Of a stretch of 64,000 nt of DNA, positions 8,815-17,060 are shown in pieces. The stretch's first letter is position 1. Every line of letters starts with the position of its first letter. The notes beneath the pieces are model-generated. The model had not been told where the DNA came from, ran no database searches, and saw only the letters and a program-made list of their open reading frames with translations. The DNA is taken from NCBI RefSeq assembly GCF_001020565.1, contig NZ_LDAS01000001.1, positions 2,005,319 to 2,069,318 on the forward strand, given 5' to 3'. A program made the position numbers and the translations under genes. This DNA comes from Maribacter thermophilus. Lineage in GTDB: Bacteria > Bacteroidota > Bacteroidia > Flavobacteriales > Flavobacteriaceae.

Positions 8815-9273
8815 TTATAAAAAAGAAAGCTTCTTATCTTTTTGATGAATTACAAACGAACTTTGGATGTTTGAAATAACATCTAACCGAGAAATTTTTC
8901 TCACAATAAAATTCTCAAAATCCTTCATATCGTCCAATACCAATTTCAACAAATAATCATATGATCCACTTACATATACAATCTCAACCACTTCGGGCAG
9001 TGTAGCGGTAAATTCTTCAAATTCCTCAAAATACTTTTCTTGGTGCTTTACCAAAGTTACCATACAGTACACAGTGAGTCCTTTTCCTAAAACCCTTGGG
9101 TTTACAACAGCAACATATTTATCGATGGCTCCAGAGGCTTCCAACTTTTTAATTCTTTCACGAATAGGGGTTATAGAAAGATTTAATTTTTCAGAAAGCA
9201 CTTTAATCGGTTGTTTACAGTCTCTTTGAAGCTCTGAAAGTATCTCCAAATCAATTCTATCTATTTTTTGCAT
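8815..9273 (-). CDS. Lrp/AsnC-family transcriptional regulator
   Basis: About 152 residues starting at MQKIDRIDLEIL (an in-frame ATG five codons upstream, at 9288, is also possible). The N-terminal winged HTH is typical: LSELQRDCKQPIKVLSEKLNLSITPIRERIKKLEASG. It is followed by the RAM ligand-binding domain (VYVSGSYDYLLKLVL). Length fits the family. It is divergent from the histidine decarboxylase across a 155-bp AT-rich gap, so it probably controls that gene and itself, possibly in response to an amino acid such as histidine. The 3' end touches the junction repeat of the neighbouring array. Confidence 0.9.
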   Translation of the reverse strand: MQKIDRIDLEILSELQRDCKQPIKVLSEKLNLSITPIRERIKKLEASGAIDKYVAVVNPRVLGKGLTVYCMVTLVKHQEKYFEEFEEFTATLPEVVEIVYVSGSYDYLLKLVLDDMKDFENFIVRKISRLDVISNIQSSFVIHQKDKKLSFL

Positions 9274-9428
9274 AGTTTTTCTAACCATTAATAGTCGGTG
9301 AACATCACTTCTAAAGTTGTTTCAACTATCATATTTCACCAATATAGATATATATACCAAATTAATCATTCTAATAGACTAAATGACTAATTAAATATAA
9401 TTTTATAGTCGAAAATAATAATTAAAAT

Positions 9429-10553
9429 ATGAAATTGATAGAAGAGATTTATCAAAAGATAGATGAGAATTCAAAGAATTTTTTGGGTTACCCCTTGGCA
9501 AAAGATTTTGATTATAGAGAATTCGCACCATTTTTAAACGTATGCCTCAACAATATAGGCGACCCAGAATCACCTTCTACACTTTTATTCAACACAAAAA
9601 GCATTGAAAAAGAAGTCGTTGCATTTTTTGCCGATATTTTGTCTACGGACATGGAAAAAGCGTGGGGCTATGTAACCAATGGTGGCACCGAAGGCAATCT
9701 TTACGGACTTTATTTAGCGCGGGAAAGTTTTCGAAATCCAATTGTATATTACAGTGAAGCTTCGCACTATAGCGTTAAAAAGAATTTACACCTTTTAAAT
9801 ATTGACAGTATTGTTGTTCGCAGTCAAAACAACGGAGAAATAGATTACGAAGATCTAGAAATATTATTGTCAATGAACAGGCACAGACCTGCCATATTCT
9901 TTTTAAACATAGGTAGTACCATGAAAGAGGCCATTGACGATTTAGACAAGATCAAACAAACGATTCGAAAGTATTCCATTAAAGATTATTACATTCATTG
10001 TGATGCCGCATTTTTGGGCTGTATAGCTCCATTTAGGGATCCCAAACCTAAATTTGATTTTTTAGAAGGTGTAGATAGCATTGCCATATCTGGCCATAAA
10101 TTTATTGGTAGTCCCCTACCCTGTGGCGTTGTTTTGGTAAAAAGGAAACATAGAAACCGCATTGTAAATTCCGTTTCCTATGTTGGCACATTAGATACCA
10201 CGATTACAGGATCAAGAAATGGGTTAACACCTTTGTTTTTATGGAAATTTATTCAAGAACATGGCAAAGACGGTTTGGCGAAAAGAGTAAAAGAATCAAT
10301 GGAAATAGCCGACTATGCCGAGAAAAAAATCAAAGAACTTGGCATTGACGTATGGCGAAACCCACAAGCTTTGACCATTGTATTCGAAAAACCTAGCGAT
10401 AAAATATGTTCAAAATATCAATTGGCGTCAGAAGATAATATTGCCCATATTATTTGTGTTCCTGGTATTACCAAAGACCAAATTGATGCCTTTGTAGCGG
10501 AGTATAAAGAAGATTTGAAAACCGTAGAGGCCTATGCAACACCGGTTTATTAG
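9429..10553 (+). CDS. hdc: Pyridoxal-phosphate histidine decarboxylase
   Basis: 374 residues, group II PLP decarboxylase. Visible family marks are NGGTEGNLYGLYLAR (PLP phosphate region), HYSVKKNLHLL (the His that stacks on PLP), HCDAAFLG (Asp to the pyridine nitrogen) and SGHKFIGSPLPCGV with the Schiff-base Lys. The overall length and these motifs match bacterial PLP-type histidine decarboxylases, which convert histidine to histamine and CO2. Related serine or aromatic decarboxylases are the alternatives. The Lrp-type regulator is divergent. No histidine/histamine antiporter is adjacent, so an acid-resistance role is not supported here; amine or siderophore precursor supply is possible. Confidence 0.85.
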   Translation: MKLIEEIYQKIDENSKNFLGYPLAKDFDYREFAPFLNVCLNNIGDPESPSTLLFNTKSIEKEVVAFFADILSTDMEKAWGYVTNGGTEGNLYGLYLARESFRNPIVYYSEASHYSVKKNLHLLNIDSIVVRSQNNGEIDYEDLEILLSMNRHRPAIFFLNIGSTMKEAIDDLDKIKQTIRKYSIKDYYIHCDAAFLGCIAPFRDPKPKFDFLEGVDSIAISGHKFIGSPLPCGVVLVKRKHRNRIVNSVSYVGTLDTTITGSRNGLTPLFLWKFIQEHGKDGLAKRVKESMEIADYAEKKIKELGIDVWRNPQALTIVFEKPSDKICSKYQLASEDNIAHIICVPGITKDQIDAFVAEYKEDLKTVEAYATPVY

Positions 10554-10628
10554 ATACGAACAGCAAACGGTGTAGAACAATGGAACCCCTTGTTCAACCC
10601 CAAAATAATGGAAAACAACAATGACCTT

Positions 10629-10661
10629 CATAACCGCTTTTTTAAGCGGTTATGTTTTTTA
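10629..10661 (+). terminator. Strong Rho-independent terminator
   Basis: A perfect 11-bp stem CATAACCGCTT/AAGCGGTTATG with a 4-base loop is followed by six T. The rest of the gap to 10860 contains only the block shared with 4225-4345. Confidence 0.9.
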
Positions 10662-10860
10662 AGTATCACACCAGCCTAATACACACGAGGAAAAATCCCT
10701 TTAAACCACCTGAAAGGGCATTAACCCACCCACCATACGATCATATCCACCCTCGGCATTAAGAACAGTACACCTCTTAGATTTTAGCAAAGCTTTACAG
10801 GTATGGGCAAGGTCTTCCTACTTTCAATATGTATTTTAGCAGGAGAAATTCAGATAAGAA

Positions 10861-11796
10861 ATGAAAAGAACCATTCTGCTATTGGCCTTGATCTTGATCA
10901 TGGCTTCTTGTAAAAACCACCCCTTGGCCATTGAGGTTCTAAACAGTAAAACCATAAAAGACTTTCCCAGTGGCTCGGGCCTTGTTGCGGTCGAAAACGA
11001 CTTTTATGCCATAGGCGACGACTCGCCGTTTCTATTTCAACTCAACACCGAGAACGAGGTTGTTTCCAAAACGCAGATCCATGCCGCTCAAGAGGTAAAT
11101 AAGGGTAGGATCCCAAAAACGGACAAGCCCGATTTTGAATCCTTGGAAATGATCGGCACCAATGAGTTGGTCGCTTTTGGGTCTGGCTCCAAATCTCCCC
11201 AAAGGGATGTCTTTTTACATATTTTCCTAGAAGACAGCCTTCGCATTAAAACCTATGACATTTCCCCTTTCTACGATAATCTAAGAGCTCTGAAAGCCAT
11301 GGAAAACGAAGACCTCAACATAGAGGCCGTGGCCTTTCAAAATGATAAGATCTATCTTTTTAACCGGGGCAAAAACCTTATTTTCGAATTTATTTACGAC
11401 GATTTTTTGGCCTATTTAGAGGGATCCATCCCATTTCCAAAACCTACAATAACCGAATTTACCCTACCGAAGATCAATGGAATGGAATCGGGCTTTTCGG
11501 GGGCTACCATCGTAAAGGACACCTCGCTGATCATCTTTACCGCTTCAGTAGAAAACTCGTCCAACTCCTATGACGACGGAGAGATATTGGGCAGTTTTAT
11601 CGGTACGATCCCCATCTCTAACAATACGGTTCTAAATTCGTACGAGGCAACCCGAATTCCGAATATCGGGGAGCCCTTAAAGGTTGAGTCCGTAACTATA
11701 GCCAATAAAATAGGTCCCAAAAAATACAAAGTGGCCTTGGTCACCGACGATGACAAGGGAAATTCGATAAAAATCGACTGCCAGATCAACTTATAG
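10861..11796 (+). CDS. Lipoprotein, probable beta-propeller, unknown function
   Basis: 311 residues with lipoprotein signal MKRTILLLALILIMASC. The mature region has repeated strand patterns (GLVAVENDFYAIGDDSPFLFQL, DKIYLFNRGKNLIFEF, SGFSGATIVKDTSLIIFTAS) with NIEAVAFQNDKIYLFNRG resembling esterase-like/phytase-like or SdiA-regulated propellers. I cannot assign a substrate. A truncated copy of its promoter and first codons lies at 4225-4345, so the gene has been duplicated once. Confidence 0.75.
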   Translation: MKRTILLLALILIMASCKNHPLAIEVLNSKTIKDFPSGSGLVAVENDFYAIGDDSPFLFQLNTENEVVSKTQIHAAQEVNKGRIPKTDKPDFESLEMIGTNELVAFGSGSKSPQRDVFLHIFLEDSLRIKTYDISPFYDNLRALKAMENEDLNIEAVAFQNDKIYLFNRGKNLIFEFIYDDFLAYLEGSIPFPKPTITEFTLPKINGMESGFSGATIVKDTSLIIFTASVENSSNSYDDGEILGSFIGTIPISNNTVLNSYEATRIPNIGEPLKVESVTIANKIGPKKYKVALVTDDDKGNSIKIDCQINL

Positions 11797-11864
11797 CGAA
11801 CCGTCTTAAAACAATTTTGACCAAACAATCGTTCTTATCGTAGAAGAACTAAGCTTGCATTAAG

Positions 11865-12161
11865 ATGAAGAATATGATTGCACTATTTCTATTTCTGATC
11901 CTGCCGATTTCAAGTATTGCCTTGCTGTTTATTAGTGATTCCAACACCCAAAGAAAGCTGATTCTCAACGGCCTTTTGGTCTTAAATGCCATTATATATC
12001 TGCTCCCCATTTGCTATGCCTATTTTAATACCCCAAAAGGGGGCAACATGTGGGACGAGAACGGCCCTGGGGCCATATTATGGCTCTATATGATCCTGCT
12101 TCCGCTGTGCGTAATCGCCCAGGTGGTGCTACTTATATTAAAAATCGTGAACAAGTCTTAA
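11865..12161 (+). CDS. Small integral membrane protein
   Basis: 98 residues, unrecognised. Three hydrophobic helices are clear: residues 4-24 (IALFLFLILPISSIALLFI), 33-53 (LILNGLLVLNAIIYLLPICYA) and 72-94 (LWLYMILLPLCVIAQVVLLIL). It lies 68 bp after the propeller lipoprotein on the same strand, so cotranscription is possible. Confidence 0.65.
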   Translation: MKNMIALFLFLILPISSIALLFISDSNTQRKLILNGLLVLNAIIYLLPICYAYFNTPKGGNMWDENGPGAILWLYMILLPLCVIAQVVLLILKIVNKS

Positions 12162-12271
12162 GTACATCGAGCCCCTCATCCCGATTAAAAAAGAAAGTTT
12201 AAATTAATGGTCTAAAACTACCCGATACGAATCAACGGATAAGAAGAACCCATCAAATACGTTATTCTAAT

Positions 12272-12745
12272 ATGAACAAGATCTACATTTTATGGCTCTT
12301 TTTATTAGGGACCTTAAACTCCAGTGCACAAGCAATTTCCGAAGGGGAAAATATGAACGCCTATGTTGTGGTATCTGACACTTCGCAAAACTATTTTGAA
12401 CTAAGGCAAAAAATGTTCGACCTGCACAAAAAGCTAAAAATAAAGATCGATACCATGGGAAGGGGTTTTAACCAAGAGAAAAACCGTATTTGCCTACCCG
12501 AAAACGATGAAGATGAAATTTATGCCGGTCAATATTTTATAAGGCGCTATCCTTCAGAAACTTTAAGCTTGGAGTATTTGGCTTATTACACCGAAGGGCA
12601 GAAAACAAGGGAAAACACCATGGCATTGGTGACGGCCATCACCGATAACAAGGAAGAGGCGGACCAAAAATTGGCGCGTTTAAAAAAATATGCCGACAAG
12701 GCATTTATTGTAAACAGCCGAATCTATATGGGATGTATGCACTAA
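12272..12745 (+). CDS. Secreted protein of unknown function
   Basis: 157 residues with a signal peptide (MNKIYILWLFLLGTLNSSAQA). The mature domain is mixed alpha/beta and begins MNAYVVVSDTSQNYFELRQKMF. It ends in a VNSRIYMGCMH tail. The pattern of a hydrophobic strand, a helix and a final VNSRIYMGC strand suggests a small SPOR-like or ferredoxin-like fold, but this is only impression. It is followed 30 bp later by the Tdi1-like gene. Confidence 0.65.
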   Translation: MNKIYILWLFLLGTLNSSAQAISEGENMNAYVVVSDTSQNYFELRQKMFDLHKKLKIKIDTMGRGFNQEKNRICLPENDEDEIYAGQYFIRRYPSETLSLEYLAYYTEGQKTRENTMALVTAITDNKEEADQKLARLKKYADKAFIVNSRIYMGCMH

Positions 12746-12775
12746 AGTCCCATAAACCTAAAACCAACTTTTAAA

Positions 12776-13372
12776 ATGAACTTTTTTAAAAAATTATTCC
12801 ATAAAAACACTGAAAAGAACAACGAAACGGGAGAACCCAAAACGAGTACCATTCCCGTACCCGACGACATCATTGAGGAATACAAGAACAAAGTGTCGCC
12901 TTATTTGATAGATCTATGGAAATCGAAAGGTTTTGAAAAATATGACGACGGATTGATCACCTTGGTAAACCCGAAAGATTTTGAAGCTTCTTTATGGACC
13001 TGGTTGGGGAAGGAAGTAGAAAATTATGTCCCGTTTGCGATCAGTGGTTTTGGCGAATTGTTCTATTACAGAAAACTGACGGAAACCGATGAAGATGTTT
13101 GTATGATAGACATTCAATACCGAAAAATAGAGACCTTGGTATGGAGCCTTGAGTCGTTCTTTACCGACTTTATTACCAACGATGAAAATAGGGAAGAATG
13201 GTTAAGGGAATCATTGTTTAAAAAGGCGATTGCCGAACTGGGCGGTCTGGGCAAGCATGAAGTATTTACCTTCGCTCCCGTTTTTGCCATGGGTGGTGCT
13301 ATGGAAACAAAATACCTAAAAAAGGGAAATGCCCAGGTATATCAAGATATCGTCTTTCAAATGACCCAATAA
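12776..13372 (+). CDS. GAD-like/DUF1851 protein (T6SS immunity Tdi1-like)
   Basis: 198 residues, cytoplasmic. Residues ~30-55 (DIIEEYKNKVSPYLIDLWKSKGF) match the GAD-like opening. The later ISGFGELFYYR, the MIDIQYRK region and the C-terminal HEVFTFAPVFAMGGAMETKYLKKGNAQVY match the DUF1851/T6SS_immunity_Tdi1_C domain. Proteins of this type neutralise secreted NADase or DNase effectors. No T6SS or toxin gene is adjacent, so this would be an orphan immunity protein or have another function. Family call fairly sure, role inferred. Confidence 0.75.
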   Translation: MNFFKKLFHKNTEKNNETGEPKTSTIPVPDDIIEEYKNKVSPYLIDLWKSKGFEKYDDGLITLVNPKDFEASLWTWLGKEVENYVPFAISGFGELFYYRKLTETDEDVCMIDIQYRKIETLVWSLESFFTDFITNDENREEWLRESLFKKAIAELGGLGKHEVFTFAPVFAMGGAMETKYLKKGNAQVYQDIVFQMTQ

Positions 13373-13505
13373 GAAGAACGCTTGCGTTAGCCCTTCTTAT
13401 GGAGTAAACCTACCCGTATTTTTAAATACCGCAAAGCGAGACAAGGTATGTAATATAAAGCTGTCGTATTTTTGCCGTGGCTTTTAGGCCTTAAAAAATG
13501 AATAC

Positions 13506-14552
13506 ATGAAAGAACGGATCGTAATCGTAGGTGGAGGATTGAGCGGATTGACTTTGGCCTATTTACTGACCAAAAACAATAAAGAAGCTACAGTTGTTGA
13601 AGCATCGTCGCGATTGGGCGGACGCATACAAACCCTAAAAGGAAACTTGGAAACTCCTTTGGAGCTGGGCGCCACGTGGTTTTCCGATATGCACGGGAAT
13701 TTGCTTTCTCTCATCGATGAACTGGGACTTACAAAATACCCGCAGTTTTCAAAAGGTATTTCCTTGTTTCAGACCAAATCGTTTGAGCCGCCCCAAAAGT
13801 TTTTTGTACCCGAAGCCGAAGCCCCCTCGTACCGATTAAAAGATGGTACACAAAACCTCATCGATACCCTGGCAGAAAAACTAAATCCAAAAAACATACA
13901 TCTAAATACCAAGGTTACCGCCATTACCGAACTTAAAGACCAAGTGTTGGTGGAGACTTTGAACGGGAAAAAGTTACATGCGGACAAAGTGGTTCTGTGC
14001 CTGCCTCCCCAATTGGCGGGCTCGCAAATTCGGTTTTCGCCCAAGTTGCCAGAGGCGGTGTCCGACATGTTACCAAGCGTTCAGACCTGGATGGCAGGGT
14101 CCATAAAATTTGTATTGGAATATACCGAACCATTCTGGAGAAAGAAAGACTATTCGGGCATGTTGTTCAGTCACTGCGGCATTGTTACCGAAATGTACGA
14201 CCATACCAACTTTGAAGAAAACAAATATGGTTTTACGGGCTTTTTAAACGGGGGTGCGGCATCGTATTCGAAAGAGGTAAGAAAGGAGTTTGTATTGAAA
14301 CAATTATCGGAACTTATGGGAGAGGAAGCCTTACATCCCATGAATTATTTTGATAAGATTTGGTCGGACGAGTTTGTGATAAGCGAAGACCAGACCATTC
14401 ACCGACCACACCAAAACAACGGTCATCCCTTACTGCAAGAAAACTACATGAACGGTAAATTGTTCTTTTCAGGTACCGAAAGTGCTACCGAATATGGCGG
14501 TTATATGGAAGGGGCCATACGAGCGGCCAAAAACATTTTTGAAAAGATGTAA
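13506..14552 (+). CDS. FAD-dependent amine oxidase family protein
   Basis: 348 residues. The Rossmann dinucleotide motif IVIVGGGLSGLTLAYLL is at residues 4-20, followed by VVEASSRLGGRIQT and ELGATWF, all standard in flavin monoamine oxidases. The C-terminal FAD-binding stretch FFSGTESATEYGGYMEGAI is present. It is shorter than eukaryotic MAO but usual for bacterial members. The natural amine is unknown. The gap upstream (13373-13505) has no clear element. Confidence 0.85.
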   Translation: MKERIVIVGGGLSGLTLAYLLTKNNKEATVVEASSRLGGRIQTLKGNLETPLELGATWFSDMHGNLLSLIDELGLTKYPQFSKGISLFQTKSFEPPQKFFVPEAEAPSYRLKDGTQNLIDTLAEKLNPKNIHLNTKVTAITELKDQVLVETLNGKKLHADKVVLCLPPQLAGSQIRFSPKLPEAVSDMLPSVQTWMAGSIKFVLEYTEPFWRKKDYSGMLFSHCGIVTEMYDHTNFEENKYGFTGFLNGGAASYSKEVRKEFVLKQLSELMGEEALHPMNYFDKIWSDEFVISEDQTIHRPHQNNGHPLLQENYMNGKLFFSGTESATEYGGYMEGAIRAAKNIFEKM

Positions 14553-14654
14553 AGCCAAATTTAAACGAATATAGAACTCCTTATTCTACTTATTTTCTTT
14601 TGCAAAAGTAACCCTGCTTAGTAAAAGTAACGAACTACAATTTATTGATAGTCC

Positions 14655-15044
14655 CTACCCAACTGCCTGCGAACAATCGCTACATGTGCCCGTTAAAACA
14701 CAGTTGGCACTCTGCACCTGGTATCCGTTGGGAACTGCGTAGTTTACCGGAACCTGCAAACATTCTATAGTATCGCAAGACAAGCACCGAAAATGAAAAT
14801 GATATTGCACATCTTCGGGTTTCTCACATTTTTTACAAATGGCAAAATACTGCTTGCCATCTTCCGCTACGATTCTATGTACCATGTCGTCTTCACAGAA
14901 TCTATTCAATACCCGATATATGGTAGCCCTGTTTATCTTAATGTCGAGCTGCTTTTCTATGGCATCTTGACTTAATGCTTTTTTCGAATTTGAAAGCAAA
15001 TTAAGCACCGCTTCCTTAGTAGGTGTATTTCTTCTGTTCATCAT
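14655..15044 (-). CDS. Fur-family metalloregulator
   Basis: 129 residues. The winged HTH opens TPTKEAVLNLLSNSKKALSQDAIEKQL and includes INRATIYRVLNRF, the recognition helix. The dimerisation half has HFHFRCLSCDTIECL and a second CSDC pair, giving two CxxC structural-zinc motifs. Which metal it senses (Zn, Fe or peroxide) cannot be decided from sequence alone. It is divergent from the flavoprotein operon, with two inverted repeats in the 85-bp gap, so it likely represses both directions. Confidence 0.9.
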   Translation of the reverse strand: MMNRRNTPTKEAVLNLLSNSKKALSQDAIEKQLDIKINRATIYRVLNRFCEDDMVHRIVAEDGKQYFAICKKCEKPEDVQYHFHFRCLSCDTIECLQVPVNYAVPNGYQVQSANCVLTGTCSDCSQAVG

Positions 15045-15116
15045 TTATTGCGAATAAGTTGCAATAATACAAAAATCATGTATATTTGTCAAAATCACTA
15101 TTGCGACAATTTCGCA
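15045..15116. promoter_or_regulatory. Divergent promoter with two candidate Fur-family operators
   Basis: Operator 1 is TTATTGC-N9-GCAATAA (15045-15067), starting immediately before the regulator's ATG. Operator 2 is TGCGA-N5-TCGCA (15102-15116). Between them is a textbook Bacteroidota promoter for the + strand: GTTG at 15058-15061, 19 bp, then TATATTTG at 15081-15088. Operator 1 covers the -33 box and operator 2 the start region, so binding would block transcription. Confidence 0.65.
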
Positions 15117-15129
15117 TTTATAGAATCTA

Positions 15130-16131
15130 ATGACAAGAAGGGAGATACATAAGTTATTGGGAGTTTCAGGTATCGCACTTACACTACCCGGCCCGTTATC
15201 GCTCTTTGCCCAATACAACAACAAAATGGATAAAAACGAATTTGAAGTCATCATTATCGGAGGAAGCTACGCCGGACTTTCCGCAGCAATGAGCTTAGGG
15301 CGATCGCTGAGAAAAACATTGGTTATAGATGCCGGTAAACCCTGCAATCGCCAAACGCCCCATTCGCACAATTTTCTGACCCAAGATGGAAGCACGCCAC
15401 AAGAAATATCGGAACTGGCAAAAAAACAGGTTTTAAAATATGATCATGTAGAATTTTATGACGGACATGCCATTTCTGGAAAGAGAATTTCAGAAGGTTT
15501 TGAAATCATCACTTCGCACAAAGATACTTTTACGGCTAAAAAACTGGTTTTTGCCGCAGGCATCAAAGACATAATGCCCAATATAAAAGGGTTTGCCGAA
15601 TGTTGGGGAATTTCGGTCGTACATTGCCCCTATTGTCACGGGTATGAAATAAGAAATAAAAAAACCGCCATTTTGGCCAATGGTGAAAGGACCTTTCATA
15701 TAACACAATTGGTGAAAAACCTAACCGATGACATTACCATTATAACTGCTGGAAAACCTGACTTTAATACCGAGCAAATGTCAAAGCTACAACGAAACCA
15801 GATTAGAATTGTTGAGAAAGAAATTACAGAAATAAAGCACGAGAACGGACAATTGAAAACCTTGGTTTTTAAAGATGGTAGCGAGGAAGATTATGATGCA
15901 GCCTACGCTACAATCCCCTTCGAACAAAACACGACTATTCCACAAGAACTGGGCTGTAACATTACCGAAAACGGTCATATCGAGGTAAACCCCATGTACA
16001 AAACTACGCAAGAAGGCATTTTTGCCTGTGGCGACAGTACTTCTATGTTCCGATCGGTAGCTACAGCGGTTTATGGAGGAAATGTCACGGGTGCCATGCT
16101 AAATATGGAGCTGACAGAAGCATCTTTTTAA
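15130..16131 (+). CDS. FAD/NAD(P) oxidoreductase, thioredoxin-reductase-like
   Basis: 333 residues. The core from about residue 33 (MDKNEFEVIIIGGSYAGLSAAMSLG) is a typical low-molecular-weight thioredoxin-reductase-like flavoprotein. It has the FAD motif GGSYAGLS, a redox CPYC (residues ~160-163, HCPYCHG) and the C-terminal FACGDST. The extra N-terminus MTRREIHKLLGVSGIALTLPGP looks like a Tat signal. Either the enzyme is exported or the true start is the ATG at 15226. A Fur-family operator sits in its promoter. It is followed without gap by a small protein and a methyltransferase, probably one operon. Confidence 0.85.
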   Translation: MTRREIHKLLGVSGIALTLPGPLSLFAQYNNKMDKNEFEVIIIGGSYAGLSAAMSLGRSLRKTLVIDAGKPCNRQTPHSHNFLTQDGSTPQEISELAKKQVLKYDHVEFYDGHAISGKRISEGFEIITSHKDTFTAKKLVFAAGIKDIMPNIKGFAECWGISVVHCPYCHGYEIRNKKTAILANGERTFHITQLVKNLTDDITIITAGKPDFNTEQMSKLQRNQIRIVEKEITEIKHENGQLKTLVFKDGSEEDYDAAYATIPFEQNTTIPQELGCNITENGHIEVNPMYKTTQEGIFACGDSTSMFRSVATAVYGGNVTGAMLNMELTEASF

Positions 16132-16132
16132 A

Positions 16133-16378
16133 ATGATAGAAGTATTTATAACCGACATACAATCAGAGAGTGATGCGAACAAGGTGCTCGCATCATTAAA
16201 AAAGGACCATCCAGATTTAGAGGTCAATTTTGATTTGGAAGATTTTAATGTTCCTTATCCCTGCGGGCACTCTATATTAAGAACCGAAGGAGGATTTATC
16301 GACAGCACCGCCATTTTGCAACAACTAAGATCCAAAGGAATTAAATGTGAAATTTTAGAAGACAAAACATGTAATTGA
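16133..16378 (+). CDS. Small ferredoxin-like (HMA-like) protein
   Basis: 81 residues. The pattern MIEVFITDIQSESDANKVLASLKKDHP, then VNFDLED, then a C-terminal helix and IKCEILED strand resembles the beta-alpha-beta-beta-alpha-beta fold of heavy-metal-associated domains. It lacks the CxxC metal motif, although isolated Cys occur (PYPCGH, KCEILEDKTC). It starts 1 bp after the flavoprotein stop and ends 1 bp before the methyltransferase, so it is in the Fur-controlled operon. Confidence 0.7.
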   Translation: MIEVFITDIQSESDANKVLASLKKDHPDLEVNFDLEDFNVPYPCGHSILRTEGGFIDSTAILQQLRSKGIKCEILEDKTCN

Positions 16379-16379
16379 T

Positions 16380-16979
16380 ATGGCCGAATTCTGGGAAGAT
16401 GCTTTTAGGGACAAGAAAAAAATGTGGGGTTCAAAACCTGCAAATTCCACCATATTGACAAAGGACCTATTTATTGAAAATAATATAAAAAACGTACTCA
16501 TTCCCGGAATAGGCTATGGCCGAAATGCACAACCGTTTATAGAAAACGGGCTAACGGTGACCGGAATAGAAATATCGAAAACAGCTATTGAACTGGCAAA
16601 AGAAAAATACGGTAGGCAAATAAGCCTTTACCATGGTTCGGTAACCGATATGCCTTTTAATGACAACAAATACGATGGTATTTTCTGCTATGCCCTTATT
16701 CACTTGTTGAGCAAGGGAGAAAGAAAAAAATTGATCCAAGATTGCTACGATCAATTGACCGATAACGGACTCATGGTTTTTACCGCCATCACAAAAGAAG
16801 CAACGAATTTTGGTAAGGGAAAACGGGTTGGTAAAGACCGATACGAGTTTCATAAAGGAGCTAAAATTTACTATTACGACAGGGCGTCGGTAAGTTCGGA
16901 ATTTGGGGAACACGGTCTATTGGAAATAACGGAGGTACACGAAAACCAACCAATGTTCTTGATAAGGTGTAAAAAATAA
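16380..16979 (+). CDS. Class I SAM-dependent methyltransferase
   Basis: 199 residues. Motif I is LIPGIGYGRNAQPFIENG, motif II GIEISKTAIELAK, and post-motif DMPFNDNKYDGIFCYALIHLL, all usual for class I methyltransferases. The opening FWEDAFRDKKKMWGSKPANS resembles the thiopurine S-methyltransferase/TehB group that can act on metalloids. Being third in the Fur-family-regulated operon after a thiol flavoprotein would fit detoxification, but that is inference. Confidence 0.85.
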   Translation: MAEFWEDAFRDKKKMWGSKPANSTILTKDLFIENNIKNVLIPGIGYGRNAQPFIENGLTVTGIEISKTAIELAKEKYGRQISLYHGSVTDMPFNDNKYDGIFCYALIHLLSKGERKKLIQDCYDQLTDNGLMVFTAITKEATNFGKGKRVGKDRYEFHKGAKIYYYDRASVSSEFGEHGLLEITEVHENQPMFLIRCKK

Positions 16980-17060
16980 TCCGTTGATGTTTTTACATTG
17001 GATAAAGGGTTGGCAACCAAATTACGAGCACCCAACTAAATACGCATAAGACAATTAAAA

